Of a DNA stretch of 64,000 nucleotides, positions 22,482-29,940 are shown piece by piece. Made by a program: the position numbers and the translations under genes. Below the pieces are notes generated by a model. It ran no database searches. It worked only from the letters and a program-made list of their open reading frames with translations, and was not told where the DNA came from. Origin of the DNA: SZAS-103 sp036496805 (lineage in GTDB: Bacteria; Pseudomonadota; Gammaproteobacteria; Xanthomonadales; Xanthomonadaceae). The DNA lies in contig DASXKN010000005.1 in the NCBI GenBank assembly GCA_036496805.1, positions 1-64,000 of the forward strand, written 5' to 3'. The stretch's first letter is position 1, and each line of letters opens with the position of its first letter.

Positions 22482-23648
22482 ATGACCCAGCATCGAACCA
22501 TCCAGTGCGTCGGATCCAGCGAGGAGGACACGGCCCACCTGCGCCTGCTGCTGCGCGTCGCGAAAATGCAGTTGCACGACACCTGGGTCTGGGGCACCGA
22601 ATCGAAGGCCGACCTCGTGGTCGTGGACGCACGCCGCCTGGTCGGCGAGACCGCCATGCGGCGCGCCCAGCAGCGCGGCGTCGCCTGGGCGCAGATCATC
22701 GACATCGACGACCCGGCGCCGTCCTGCCTGTACCTGCGCAAGCCGTTCCGGAGCTCGGCCTTCCTGGCGCTGTTGAACGCGGTCGGACAGGGGGCGACCG
22801 TGGCTGAGGAAGGATCGGGCCAATGGCACGACGAGTTCGCCGAACTCGACCTGGGCCACGTGGACCTCTCGTCGCTCGAAGCCGCCCACCCGGGTGTGCA
22901 GAACTTCACCGTACGGCGCCAGGAAGAGGAAGAAAAGCAACCAGCCCCCGCGTTTTCGCAGCCGGTCGCGCCGCCCGTGGTGCCGGAGGTCGTACCGGGA
23001 CCCGGCGCGAGCGCCGAGCAGGATGCGGCGAACGCCGGAGCGGCCGATGCCGAGGCGGGCGCCAGGGCGCTCGATGCCGCCTACGGCCACGACACCGAAA
23101 TCCACATCGACAAGAAAGCCACCTACCCGCTGATCTACTACCTCGAAAAGGGCGTGCTGCGCGGACCGATGCGGATCGAGCTGCCGGGTGCGCCGGGGCT
23201 GGTGCTCGATCCGGAGGAACAGATCTTCCTGGCGCGCGGCTTGCTGCGCGCGCTCGAGCCGTATGCGAGCGAGCCGCTGCGCTATGGCGACTTCAAGCGC
23301 CTGACCCATTCCGAGTTTGAAGTCGCGCGGCGATCCTCGGCCGCGCGGCCCTATGTGCGACTGATCTGGATGGACAGTTTCCTGCACTCCGACGGCTTCC
23401 TCGCCAAGCACCTCGATCCCGGCGGCAGCTACCGGCTCACCAACAAGCTCGACCTGGCGGGCGACTATCCGCGCGCTTTCCGCGTCGCCACCCACATGAC
23501 GGTATCGCGCAAGCTGCACGAGATCGCGCGCATGAGCGCGGTCGGGCTCGCCGAGGTGTTCGACGTGGTCAATGCCTACGACACGATCGGCTACATCGAA
23601 TGGACGCCGCGCGAAGGCGCGCAGCGCGGCGCCCCGGCCAGGAAGTAA
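22482..23648 (+). CDS. REC-like domain protein of unknown function, paralogue B
   Basis: The 388-residue paralogue of the preceding gene is similar along both ends: CVGSSEEDTAHLRLLLRVAK, DLVVVDARRLVG, YLRKPFRSSAFLALL, then YPLIYYLEKGVLRGPMRIELPG, LDPGGSYRLTNKLDLAGDYP and LHEIARMSAVGLAEVFDVVN. The receiver-like domain keeps an Asp at the end of its third strand and the Lys-Pro pair. The linker (about residues 110-205) differs and is rich in Glu, Pro and Ala, so the pair has diverged mainly there. No catalytic output motif is recognised. It may act as a phosphorylation-independent receiver or scaffold; function is unknown. It ends 6 nt from the convergent DUF1857 gene. Confidence 0.72.
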   Translation: MTQHRTIQCVGSSEEDTAHLRLLLRVAKMQLHDTWVWGTESKADLVVVDARRLVGETAMRRAQQRGVAWAQIIDIDDPAPSCLYLRKPFRSSAFLALLNAVGQGATVAEEGSGQWHDEFAELDLGHVDLSSLEAAHPGVQNFTVRRQEEEEKQPAPAFSQPVAPPVVPEVVPGPGASAEQDAANAGAADAEAGARALDAAYGHDTEIHIDKKATYPLIYYLEKGVLRGPMRIELPGAPGLVLDPEEQIFLARGLLRALEPYASEPLRYGDFKRLTHSEFEVARRSSAARPYVRLIWMDSFLHSDGFLAKHLDPGGSYRLTNKLDLAGDYPRAFRVATHMTVSRKLHEIARMSAVGLAEVFDVVNAYDTIGYIEWTPREGAQRGAPARK

Positions 23649-23654
23649 CAGCGA

Positions 23655-24185
23655 TCAGTCGTCCAGCAGGCCCGAGTCGGCGAGCTGGCGGATGCGGAAC
23701 ACGGTGTCGATGTCGGCCAGCCGGTACGCCTCGCGCACCGCGCCGATGTGCGGATCGCCGGCGTGGTGGTCGGGCGACCAGGACTCGTAGGTGAAGCGCA
23801 CGAACAGCGCGTCCAGGGTCGGCTGCTCGATGCGCATGCTCATCCGGAACGAGGAGCCGTCGTCGTCGTCGGTGACGGTGTAGTCGACCGCGTCCTCGCC
23901 GTCGAAATGGACGCGGTCGTGCACGACCTGCGAGCCGAAGCGCAATGTGCGCAGCAGGTCCGCGCCGTCCTGCTCGATGCTGCAGTCGTCCAGCCACGGC
24001 ACGAAGCTCGCCGGGAACTGCGCGCGCATCACCAGGCCGCGCCAGAGCTGCTCGCGACGCATCGGCGCCACGCGCGGGTCGTCGGGGTCGTTGATCTGTA
24101 CCAGGTGCTCGAAGTGGAGCGCGTCGGCCAGCCCCGGATGCTGGGCCGAGGCGACGATCGGGCGCTCGCGTGGCATCTCCCTCAT
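23655..24185 (-). CDS. DUF1857 (SRPBCC-fold) family protein
   Basis: The 176-residue protein has the DUF1857 pattern: FEHLVQINDPDDPRVAPMRREQLWRGLVMRAQFPASFVPWLDDC, then a run of beta strands (VVHDRVHFDGEDAVDYTV, FRMSMRIEQP, LFVRFTYESW). These resemble the START/SRPBCC ligand-binding fold. The substrate is unknown. ATG 24185 overlaps the stop codon of the upstream dioxygenase gene by four bases (ATGA), so the two are translated together, which suggests a shared small aromatic or lipid-like ligand. A second ATG at 24176 is possible. Confidence 0.78.
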   Translation of the reverse strand: MREMPRERPIVASAQHPGLADALHFEHLVQINDPDDPRVAPMRREQLWRGLVMRAQFPASFVPWLDDCSIEQDGADLLRTLRFGSQVVHDRVHFDGEDAVDYTVTDDDDGSSFRMSMRIEQPTLDALFVRFTYESWSPDHHAGDPHIGAVREAYRLADIDTVFRIRQLADSGLLDD

Positions 24186-25009
24186 GGCGATGGCCGCGCC
24201 GGACCGCCCGCCTCGATCACCACCGAGGTCATCGAGATCGGGCCGGCGACCTGCTCGTTGAAGAAGCGCACATGGTCGCCATCGCGCTGCAACGCCAGCA
24301 CGTAGAGCAGCGGAACGTAGTGCTCCGGCGTCGGGATCGCCAGGCGCGCGTCCTCGCCCATCCGCGGCCAGTCGACCAGGTCGATGTGTTCGCGCGCTGC
24401 GATGCGCCGCCTGACCGAGCCGTCGAAGCGGATCGCCCAGTCCAGCGGCCGCGGATCGCGCGAGTCCCACAGCGCGAGGTTATGGACGATGTTGCCGCTG
24501 CCGATCACCAGCACGCCTTCATCGCGCAGCGGCGCGAGTCGCTTCGCCAGTTCGTAGTGGTGCCCGCCGGGCAGCGAGGTGTCGATGCCGAGTTGCACGA
24601 CCGGCACGTCGGCGTTCGGGTACATGCCGCGCAGCACGCTCCAGGCGCCGTGATCGAGCCCGCGCGTGGCGTCGACCTGGGCGTGCTTGTGGCCGCCAAG
24701 CAGTTCCTCGACGCGCCGCGCCAGCTTCACGTCGCCCGGCGCCGGGTACTGCACGTCGAGCAGCGCCTGCGGGAAACCGAAGAAATCGTGGATCGTCGAG
24801 GGATGCCCGGCGCCTGTGATGCGCGCGCCGCGGGTCTCCCAGTGAGCGGATACGCACAGGATCGCCTTCGGGCGCGGCAGCCGTTCGCCGAGCTGCCGCC
24901 ATTGCCAGTGGTAGCTGTTGTCCTCGATCGCGTTCATCGGCGAACCGTGGCCAGCGAACACGACCGGCATCGGCCGCGGGGGGCTGGGGCTCGTCGAAGG
25001 CATGGCCAT
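24182..25009 (-). CDS. ygiD: 4,5-DOPA-extradiol-type dioxygenase (LigB superfamily)
   Basis: The 275-residue protein belongs to the class III ring-cleaving dioxygenases of the YgiD/DODA group. Members bind a metal through His residues and open catechol rings such as DOPA. Visible landmarks are VVFAGHGSPMNAI near the N terminus, ILCVSAHWETRG, IHDFFGFPQALLDVQYPAPG, DHGAWSVLRGMYP, VLVIGSGNIVHNL and EHYVPLLYVLAL. The in vivo substrate is not shown. ATG 25009 (MAMPSTS) was preferred to an upstream TTG at 25018. The gene is translationally coupled to the DUF1857 gene downstream. Confidence 0.88.
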   Translation of the reverse strand: MAMPSTSPSPPRPMPVVFAGHGSPMNAIEDNSYHWQWRQLGERLPRPKAILCVSAHWETRGARITGAGHPSTIHDFFGFPQALLDVQYPAPGDVKLARRVEELLGGHKHAQVDATRGLDHGAWSVLRGMYPNADVPVVQLGIDTSLPGGHHYELAKRLAPLRDEGVLVIGSGNIVHNLALWDSRDPRPLDWAIRFDGSVRRRIAAREHIDLVDWPRMGEDARLAIPTPEHYVPLLYVLALQRDGDHVRFFNEQVAGPISMTSVVIEAGGPARPSP

Positions 25010-25111
25010 TGCCGGCAATCTAGCGCCGCATCGCGTCGCTGCACAAGCATGCTCGCAGCGGCGACCGTGGCGCGGATGCCGGAACGACGTGCCGTTCCCG
25101 ACACGGCGGCT

Positions 25112-26080
25112 TCACGGGATGAGCAGCACCTTGCCGCTGACCCCGCGGCCCTCGAGCAGGGAGTGCGCGCGGGCGCCCTCGCGCAGGGGGACGCGCGCGG
25201 CGATCGGAACCTCGAGGCGGCCGCCCGCGATCGCGGCGAAAAGGGCATCGGCGCGTTCCTGGCGGGCCTGCGCCGAGGTCAGCACGTTCCACAGGTCGCC
25301 GCCGACGAGGCTCAGCGAGCGATCCATCAGCAGGCGCGGATCGACCGGATCGGGATCGCCCGCGGCCATCCCGTAGAACACCACCGTGCCTCCCGTCCGC
25401 GCCAGTGCAAGACTGTCGTGCAGGGTGCGCCCGATCGAGTCGTAGACCGCGTCCGCGCCCTCGGGAAGCGCCGCGCGCGCCCGCGCGACCCAGCCTTCAC
25501 CCGAATCGATCGCGACGACGGCACCGGCGCGGATCGCCGCCGCGCGCTTGTCAGCGGACGAAGCCAATGCCACCACCCGTGCGCCGCGCGCGCTCGCGAG
25601 CTGGGTCAGCAGCAGGCCGACGCCGCCGCCGGCCGCGTGCACCAGGACGCGGTCGCCCTGCCGCACCGCATAGCTGTCCGTGGACAGGAACTGCGCGGTC
25701 AGGCCCTGCAGCAGCACCGCCGCCGCGATGTCGAAGCCGATGTTGTCCGGCAGGCCGATCAACTTCTCGAGTGGCACTGCGACTTGTTCGGCATTCGCGT
25801 GGGGGCAATCCGCGAAGGCCACGCGTTGGCCAACCTGCCAGGTGCCGCCGGCATCTTCGGGATGGATCGCCGCGATGGTCCCGGCGCCTTCATAGCCTGC
25901 TATCCACGGCGCCGATCCGGCGAGGTGGTAGCGGCCCTGGCGACGGTAGATGTCGGCGAAGTTCAGCCCGATCGCGGCGGTGCGCACCACGGCGATGCCG
26001 GGCACGGGATCGGGGTCGGGCCGCTGCGTCCATTCCAGGACGTCGGGACCGCCGAAGCGCGAGAACGTGAGGGCGTGCAT
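25112..26080 (-). CDS. qor: NADPH:quinone oxidoreductase, zinc-independent MDR family
   Basis: The 322-residue medium-chain dehydrogenase/reductase has a GroES-like N-terminal domain (LTFSRFGGPDVLEW, GLNFADIYRRQGRYHL, GYEGAGTIAAI). Its nucleotide-binding domain carries HAAGGGVGLLLTQLA (about residues 148-162). The zinc ligands of alcohol dehydrogenases are absent, as expected for quinone reductases. It should reduce quinones with NADPH in the cytoplasm and may act in redox defence. GGAGG precedes ATG 26080 at normal spacing. It lies 102 nt upstream of the dioxygenase gene on the same strand; shared transcription is possible. Confidence 0.9.
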   Translation of the reverse strand: MHALTFSRFGGPDVLEWTQRPDPDPVPGIAVVRTAAIGLNFADIYRRQGRYHLAGSAPWIAGYEGAGTIAAIHPEDAGGTWQVGQRVAFADCPHANAEQVAVPLEKLIGLPDNIGFDIAAAVLLQGLTAQFLSTDSYAVRQGDRVLVHAAGGGVGLLLTQLASARGARVVALASSADKRAAAIRAGAVVAIDSGEGWVARARAALPEGADAVYDSIGRTLHDSLALARTGGTVVFYGMAAGDPDPVDPRLLMDRSLSLVGGDLWNVLTSAQARQERADALFAAIAGGRLEVPIAARVPLREGARAHSLLEGRGVSGKVLLIP

Positions 26081-26164
26081 GGAAGAACCTCCCGATGTTG
26101 CGATCCGGCGGATCCGGCCCCGCTCGCCCGCATCGCGCGGACGAGCATGGGGGCGCGGGGCCGG

Positions 26165-26983
26165 TTACTTCGTCCGGTGGTAGCGCACGCCGAGACGCTG
26201 CGCCGGGGTCGCGGACGTGCCCGCACTCGTGCCCGATGTCAGCAGTCCCGCGGTGGTGTTCAGCATGTACTCGGTGCCGCCACCGCTTTCCGTGACCGCG
26301 CCGTTGGGGTCGAAGGTATAGAAACCGCTCGAAGCGGCGGTAGTGCCGTAGGCGACGGTCACGAAGCCGTACTTGTCGGCCGTGATCGCGGACACGTCGA
26401 TCGGCGGGGAGAAGCCGCCAAAGGATTGCTGGGCATAGCCCGACTTCGCGATGCGCACCGCGTTCGTGCCCTGGTCGGTGCCGACGAACAGGAACTTGGC
26501 GTTGGCGGCCAGGAAGGTCTTCGCGGTGGCGCCGCCGGTCAGTTGCGGCAGCGATATCGTCTTCACCTTGGTCACGCTGATGGTGGCGTCCGGTGCGGCG
26601 ATTGCCTCGGTCAGCCTGTAGACGACGAGGGACACGCCGCTGCCTCCGCCGACCGCCTGGTCGATGACGAACACGAGCCGCGTCACCGTGTTGGTGGTGG
26701 TATTGACGGTCGGACCGCCCTCGACCAGCGCGCCGATGCGCCCGAACGTGCCCATCGTGCCGGAGCCATAGCATCCATCCGAGCCAGGCACCGAACCGCA
26801 GACGAGGACGCCGGCTGTCGTATAGGTGGAATCGAATGTGTAGGTCGCGAACAGGTTGCTGTCGGGCGCGGCAGCCGGGGCGGCCACGTCGGGCGCAGCC
26901 TGCGCGCCGGCCTGCAGGGGCACGGCGGAAGCGAGCACGAAGGCGAGGGTCGTCAGGACCGGCTGGAGGCGGAAGCGGTGCAT
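26165..26983 (-). CDS. Secreted hypothetical protein
   Basis: The 272-residue protein is not recognised. A signal peptide is clear (MHRFRLQPVLTTLAFVLASA to GAQA). The mature part is rich in Gly, Thr, Ser and Val with many short beta-like repeats (YTFDSTYTTAGVLVC, GKYGFVTVAYG-type strands) and two Cys in VCGSVPGSDGCYG. This suggests an extracellular beta-sandwich or beta-propeller. A phrase such as FLFVGTDQGTNAVRIAKSG resembles one propeller blade. AGGAA precedes ATG 26983. It sits alone between the quinone reductase and acyltransferase genes on the same strand. Confidence 0.65.
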   Translation of the reverse strand: MHRFRLQPVLTTLAFVLASAVPLQAGAQAAPDVAAPAAAPDSNLFATYTFDSTYTTAGVLVCGSVPGSDGCYGSGTMGTFGRIGALVEGGPTVNTTTNTVTRLVFVIDQAVGGGSGVSLVVYRLTEAIAAPDATISVTKVKTISLPQLTGGATAKTFLAANAKFLFVGTDQGTNAVRIAKSGYAQQSFGGFSPPIDVSAITADKYGFVTVAYGTTAASSGFYTFDPNGAVTESGGGTEYMLNTTAGLLTSGTSAGTSATPAQRLGVRYHRTK

Positions 26984-27096
26984 GGGCGGTTCGTTCCTGG
27001 TGGTTGGAGAAGTGAGGGTGCCAGTTTCGCATGACAGCCAAGGGCGATGGGCGGGATCGCGTGCCGGGCGTCGAGGCATCGACGGTGGCCGCGCAC

Positions 27097-28287
27097 TCAG
27101 ATCCAGCGCGCGACGAGGGGAATCCTGCGGGCCGCGGCCGTGAGCGACCAGCTCGCGCCGACCGCACCGGCGAACACCAGTGCCGCCTTAGCCGCGCCCG
27201 GAAGGTCCGTGCGCAGCAACGCGTACTGCAGCCAGGTCACGCATGGGTAGTGCAGCAGGTAGATGCCGTAGGCGTTCGCGGCGAGACTGTCGAGCGCTGC
27301 GTTGGACCTGCGCGCGAAGCGCAGGCACAGCGCGATGCATGCGAACGAGGTGGTCGCGCAGGACAACGCGAACATCGCGTTGCAGAAAGCCGCGAGGCCC
27401 GCGTTCGGGTGGCCGTGCATCGCCGCGGACATGCTCGCGATCGCGGCACCGGTGAGGACGAGGAAGGCGATCGCGGCAAGGATCGCCCACGACCACCAAC
27501 GCCGCGCGAGGCGACCGCCCGGATCGAGCAGGCCGCGCGCGTGGCCGGCCGCGCCGATGCCGATGCCGGCGACGAAATAGAGCAGGTAGTGCGGCACGCG
27601 GCTGGCCTGCACGAAGAACGGTCCCCACGACAGCCAGCGCATCGGGTCGATCCATGCGGTCATCGGCAGATAGCAGAGCAGGGCGGCGACCACGAGCAGC
27701 ATCCAGGCGAAGACCGGTCGCTGGCCGAGGCGCGCGATGAGGCGACCGAAAGCCGCGCCGACCTCGGGCGCCATCCGGTACGCGATCGCCGCGAGCGCGC
27801 CGAACGCGAGCAGCACCCAGAGGAACCACGCCGGCCCCGCCGGCCACGCGCCAATTGCCAGCCACTGCGAGAGGAACGATCCGCCCCGCGCGGGCGCGAC
27901 GTTCGCGAGCCAGCTTGCGGCATAGGCCAGTGGTGCGAGCACGCCCGCCGCGACCAGGAAGGGCAGGCCCAGCCGTCGCGCGCGATCGCGCAGGTAGCCG
28001 CCCGCGCCCTTGCGCACCAGGCTCGGCCACGCGAACGTACCGGCGATCAGGAACATCAGCGACATGAAGAACGTGTCGTTGAAGCCGGCGATCAGGTCGG
28101 CCAGTCCCCAGCGGTGCGCGTCGACGATCGGGAAGGCCGTCCACAGCCATGGCGGCTCGGCCAGCGTGTGCGCGGGCGGCGGCACGAACTGGCAGTATGC
28201 GATCACCGCGTGGTGCAGCACGACCAGCAGGGTCAGGAAGCTGCGCAGGCTGCCGAGCGGGATGTCGCGTTCGCGAAGGTCTTGCAT
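27097..28287 (-). CDS. Acyltransferase family 3 membrane protein (OafA/YrhL-like)
   Basis: The 396-residue protein has about ten hydrophobic segments. It opens with the acyltransferase-3 signature LRSFLTLLVVLHHAVIAY, in which the His pair is thought to be catalytic. It transfers acyl groups (often acetyl) to extracellular sugars, lipids or peptides across the inner membrane. Further typical segments are MSLMFLIAGTFAWPSLVRKG and YGIYLLHYPCVTWLQY near the C terminus. GAGGA lies six bases before ATG 28287 (MQDLRERD); upstream in-frame ATGs lack such a signal. The substrate is unknown and no glycan biosynthesis genes are adjacent. Confidence 0.85.
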   Translation of the reverse strand: MQDLRERDIPLGSLRSFLTLLVVLHHAVIAYCQFVPPPAHTLAEPPWLWTAFPIVDAHRWGLADLIAGFNDTFFMSLMFLIAGTFAWPSLVRKGAGGYLRDRARRLGLPFLVAAGVLAPLAYAASWLANVAPARGGSFLSQWLAIGAWPAGPAWFLWVLLAFGALAAIAYRMAPEVGAAFGRLIARLGQRPVFAWMLLVVAALLCYLPMTAWIDPMRWLSWGPFFVQASRVPHYLLYFVAGIGIGAAGHARGLLDPGGRLARRWWSWAILAAIAFLVLTGAAIASMSAAMHGHPNAGLAAFCNAMFALSCATTSFACIALCLRFARRSNAALDSLAANAYGIYLLHYPCVTWLQYALLRTDLPGAAKAALVFAGAVGASWSLTAAARRIPLVARWI

Positions 28288-28557
28288 GGCGGTCCTCGTG
28301 TGGTTTTCTCCGGGCAGCAGCACACCCTCGACGCGGGCATGCCGCATCGTTCGGATCGTGCTGCGGACCGCAGCGGATGGAGAGGGAAGGCGCCGGTGCG
28401 GCCGCGACGAAACAAGTCGCGACCACGGACCGGTCAATCGATGATTCGCGCAGGCCTGCCGAAAATCACAGGCACGCGGTGGTGATCGCGAGAGGGCGTG
28501 GATCGGGGAGATCCGGCTTGCCCGTTCCCGGGCCCCCATGACTTCCAGCACGCTTGC
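28288..28557. other. Non-coding divergent region
   Basis: The 331 nt between the acyltransferase start and the PadR start hold no open frame with a ribosome binding site. The right end (28558-28580) carries the palindromic operator described separately. In the remaining 270 nt I see no strong promoter box, terminator or RNA motif. Confidence 0.4.
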
Positions 28558-28576
28558 TAGTGCGAAGTTCGCACTA
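28558..28576. promoter_or_regulatory. Perfect palindromic operator upstream of padR
   Basis: TAGTGCGAA-G-TTCGCACTA is a perfect 9-bp inverted repeat around one base, 43 nt before the PadR start codon. TAAGAT at 28575-28580 overlaps its right end and could be the -10 box, so a bound dimer would block RNA polymerase. Autoregulation by the PadR-type product is the natural inference. Confidence 0.65.
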
Positions 28577-28618
28577 AGATGAAGTCATCGCCATTCCGCA
28601 GTCCCCAGCACCCCGTCC

Positions 28619-28996
28619 GTGAGCGAGACCAGCACCGACACCGACAGCCACCTGCGCAAGTTCCAGAAGGAACTCAGCGCCGGCACGGTTTCGCTGGTCG
28701 TGCTGGCGGTGCTGGCCGGGTCGGATGAGCCGCTGTACGGCTACCAGATCGCCAAGCGCCTGCAGCAGTCGGGCGGGGCGCTGTTCAGCGACAAGCAGAG
28801 CGCGCTCTACCCGGTGTTGCGCAACCTGCATGCGGGCGGCCTGCTCGACAGCCACGTCGAGCCATCCGTCGCCGGACCACCGCGCCGCTATTACCGCATC
28901 ACCGCGCTCGGACGCGCGGTCTACGAGGACTGGGCCGCGACCTGGGACGATACCCGCCGCTCCGTCGATTCCGTGCTGAAGGGAACCACGCCATGA
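28619..28996 (+). CDS. PadR-family transcriptional regulator
   Basis: The 125-residue winged-helix protein of the PadR family shows LVVLAVLAGSDEPLYGYQIAKRLQQ, then a recognition-helix region SDKQSALYPVLRNLHAGGLLDSHVEP and wing RRYYRITALGRAVYEDW. The C-terminal helix is short, as in the PadR-s1 subgroup. It starts at GTG 28619 without an obvious Shine-Dalgarno sequence. The stop overlaps the start of the HAAS gene in an ATGA coupling. This PadR plus HAAS-membrane-protein pairing is common, the regulator controlling its own operon, often in response to envelope stress or lipophilic drugs. The palindrome at 28558-28576 is its likely site. Confidence 0.9.
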   Translation: MSETSTDTDSHLRKFQKELSAGTVSLVVLAVLAGSDEPLYGYQIAKRLQQSGGALFSDKQSALYPVLRNLHAGGLLDSHVEPSVAGPPRRYYRITALGRAVYEDWAATWDDTRRSVDSVLKGTTP

Positions 28997-29925
28997 ACGC
29001 CGCCGCCGCTCCGCAAGGCCCAGCCTCGAAAAACACGGGCAAGCCGTTGCCGCACACCATCCCCGAATACCTGGCGCAACTGCGCGAGGCGCTCAGGGGA
29101 TCCGATCCGGCGTTGATCCAGGACGCGCTCTACGACGCGGAGGAGTACCTGCGCTCGGAACTGGCCGAGCGCAAGGGCGAGCCCGAGGCGAGCGTGATCG
29201 AATCGGTGGCCGCCAGCTACGGCGCGCCCGAGGAAGTCGCCGACATCTATCGCAACACCGAGGTCAAGGTGACGCGCGCCCTGCGCACGCCGCCGCCGCC
29301 GCCGCGCGAATCGGCGCTCGGCAAGTTCTTCGGCGTCGTCGCCGATCCGCGCACTTACGCCTCGATGTTCTACATGCTGCTTTCGCTCGCCACCGGCATC
29401 TTCTACTTCACCTGGACGGTGACCGGCGTGAGCCTGTCGCTCGGCCTGGCGGTCCTGATCATCGGCCTGCCTTTCATGATCCTGTTCTTCGGCAGCGTGC
29501 GCGTGCTCTCGGTCGTGGAAGGCCGCATCGTCGAAGTGATGCTCGGCGAGCGCATGCCGCGCCGGCCGCTCTACACCGAACGCGACCTGCCGCTGATGGA
29601 ACGCATCGTGGGCATGTTCACCGATCCGCGGAGCTGGTCGACGATGCTGTACATGCTGATGATGCTGCCGCTGGGCATCGTCTACTTCACCGTGAGCGTT
29701 GCGGCGCTGTCGGTATCGCTGAGCCTGATCTTCGGATCGATCGCTTCGCTGTTCGGCCAGTTCGACATCCAGTTCGGCGACTACGAAGGCCCCGCGCCGA
29801 TCTGGCTCGTGCCGATCATGACGGCGCTGGGCACCGTGATCCTGTTCGTCTACATGCACCTCGCGCGTGGCATCGGCCGCATGCACGGGCTGCTCGCCAA
29901 GCACCTGCTGGTGAGCCCGGCGTAG
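28993..29925 (+). CDS. HAAS-domain membrane protein with duplicated sensor-like segment
   Basis: The 310-residue protein has a cytoplasmic N-terminal HAAS domain (IPEYLAQLREALRGSDPALIQDALYDAEEYLRSEL ... VAASYGAPEEVADIYR, residues 25-90). Two similar halves follow (about 110-185 and 210-300), each beginning DPRTYASMFYML or DPRSWSTMLYML and containing two transmembrane helices. This is the putative-sensor domain arrangement seen in PadR-linked genes. The internal duplication is visible by eye. Its partner and signal are unknown. It is translationally coupled to the PadR gene and ends 15 nt from the convergent ABC transporter gene. Confidence 0.85.
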   Translation: MNAAAAPQGPASKNTGKPLPHTIPEYLAQLREALRGSDPALIQDALYDAEEYLRSELAERKGEPEASVIESVAASYGAPEEVADIYRNTEVKVTRALRTPPPPPRESALGKFFGVVADPRTYASMFYMLLSLATGIFYFTWTVTGVSLSLGLAVLIIGLPFMILFFGSVRVLSVVEGRIVEVMLGERMPRRPLYTERDLPLMERIVGMFTDPRSWSTMLYMLMMLPLGIVYFTVSVAALSVSLSLIFGSIASLFGQFDIQFGDYEGPAPIWLVPIMTALGTVILFVYMHLARGIGRMHGLLAKHLLVSPA

Positions 29926-29940
29926 TCGCGGGCGAAGCGC

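Noticed and set aside
28288..28557. Possible small gene before padR
   Set aside because: Open frames here continue from the acyltransferase shadow and have no start signal.
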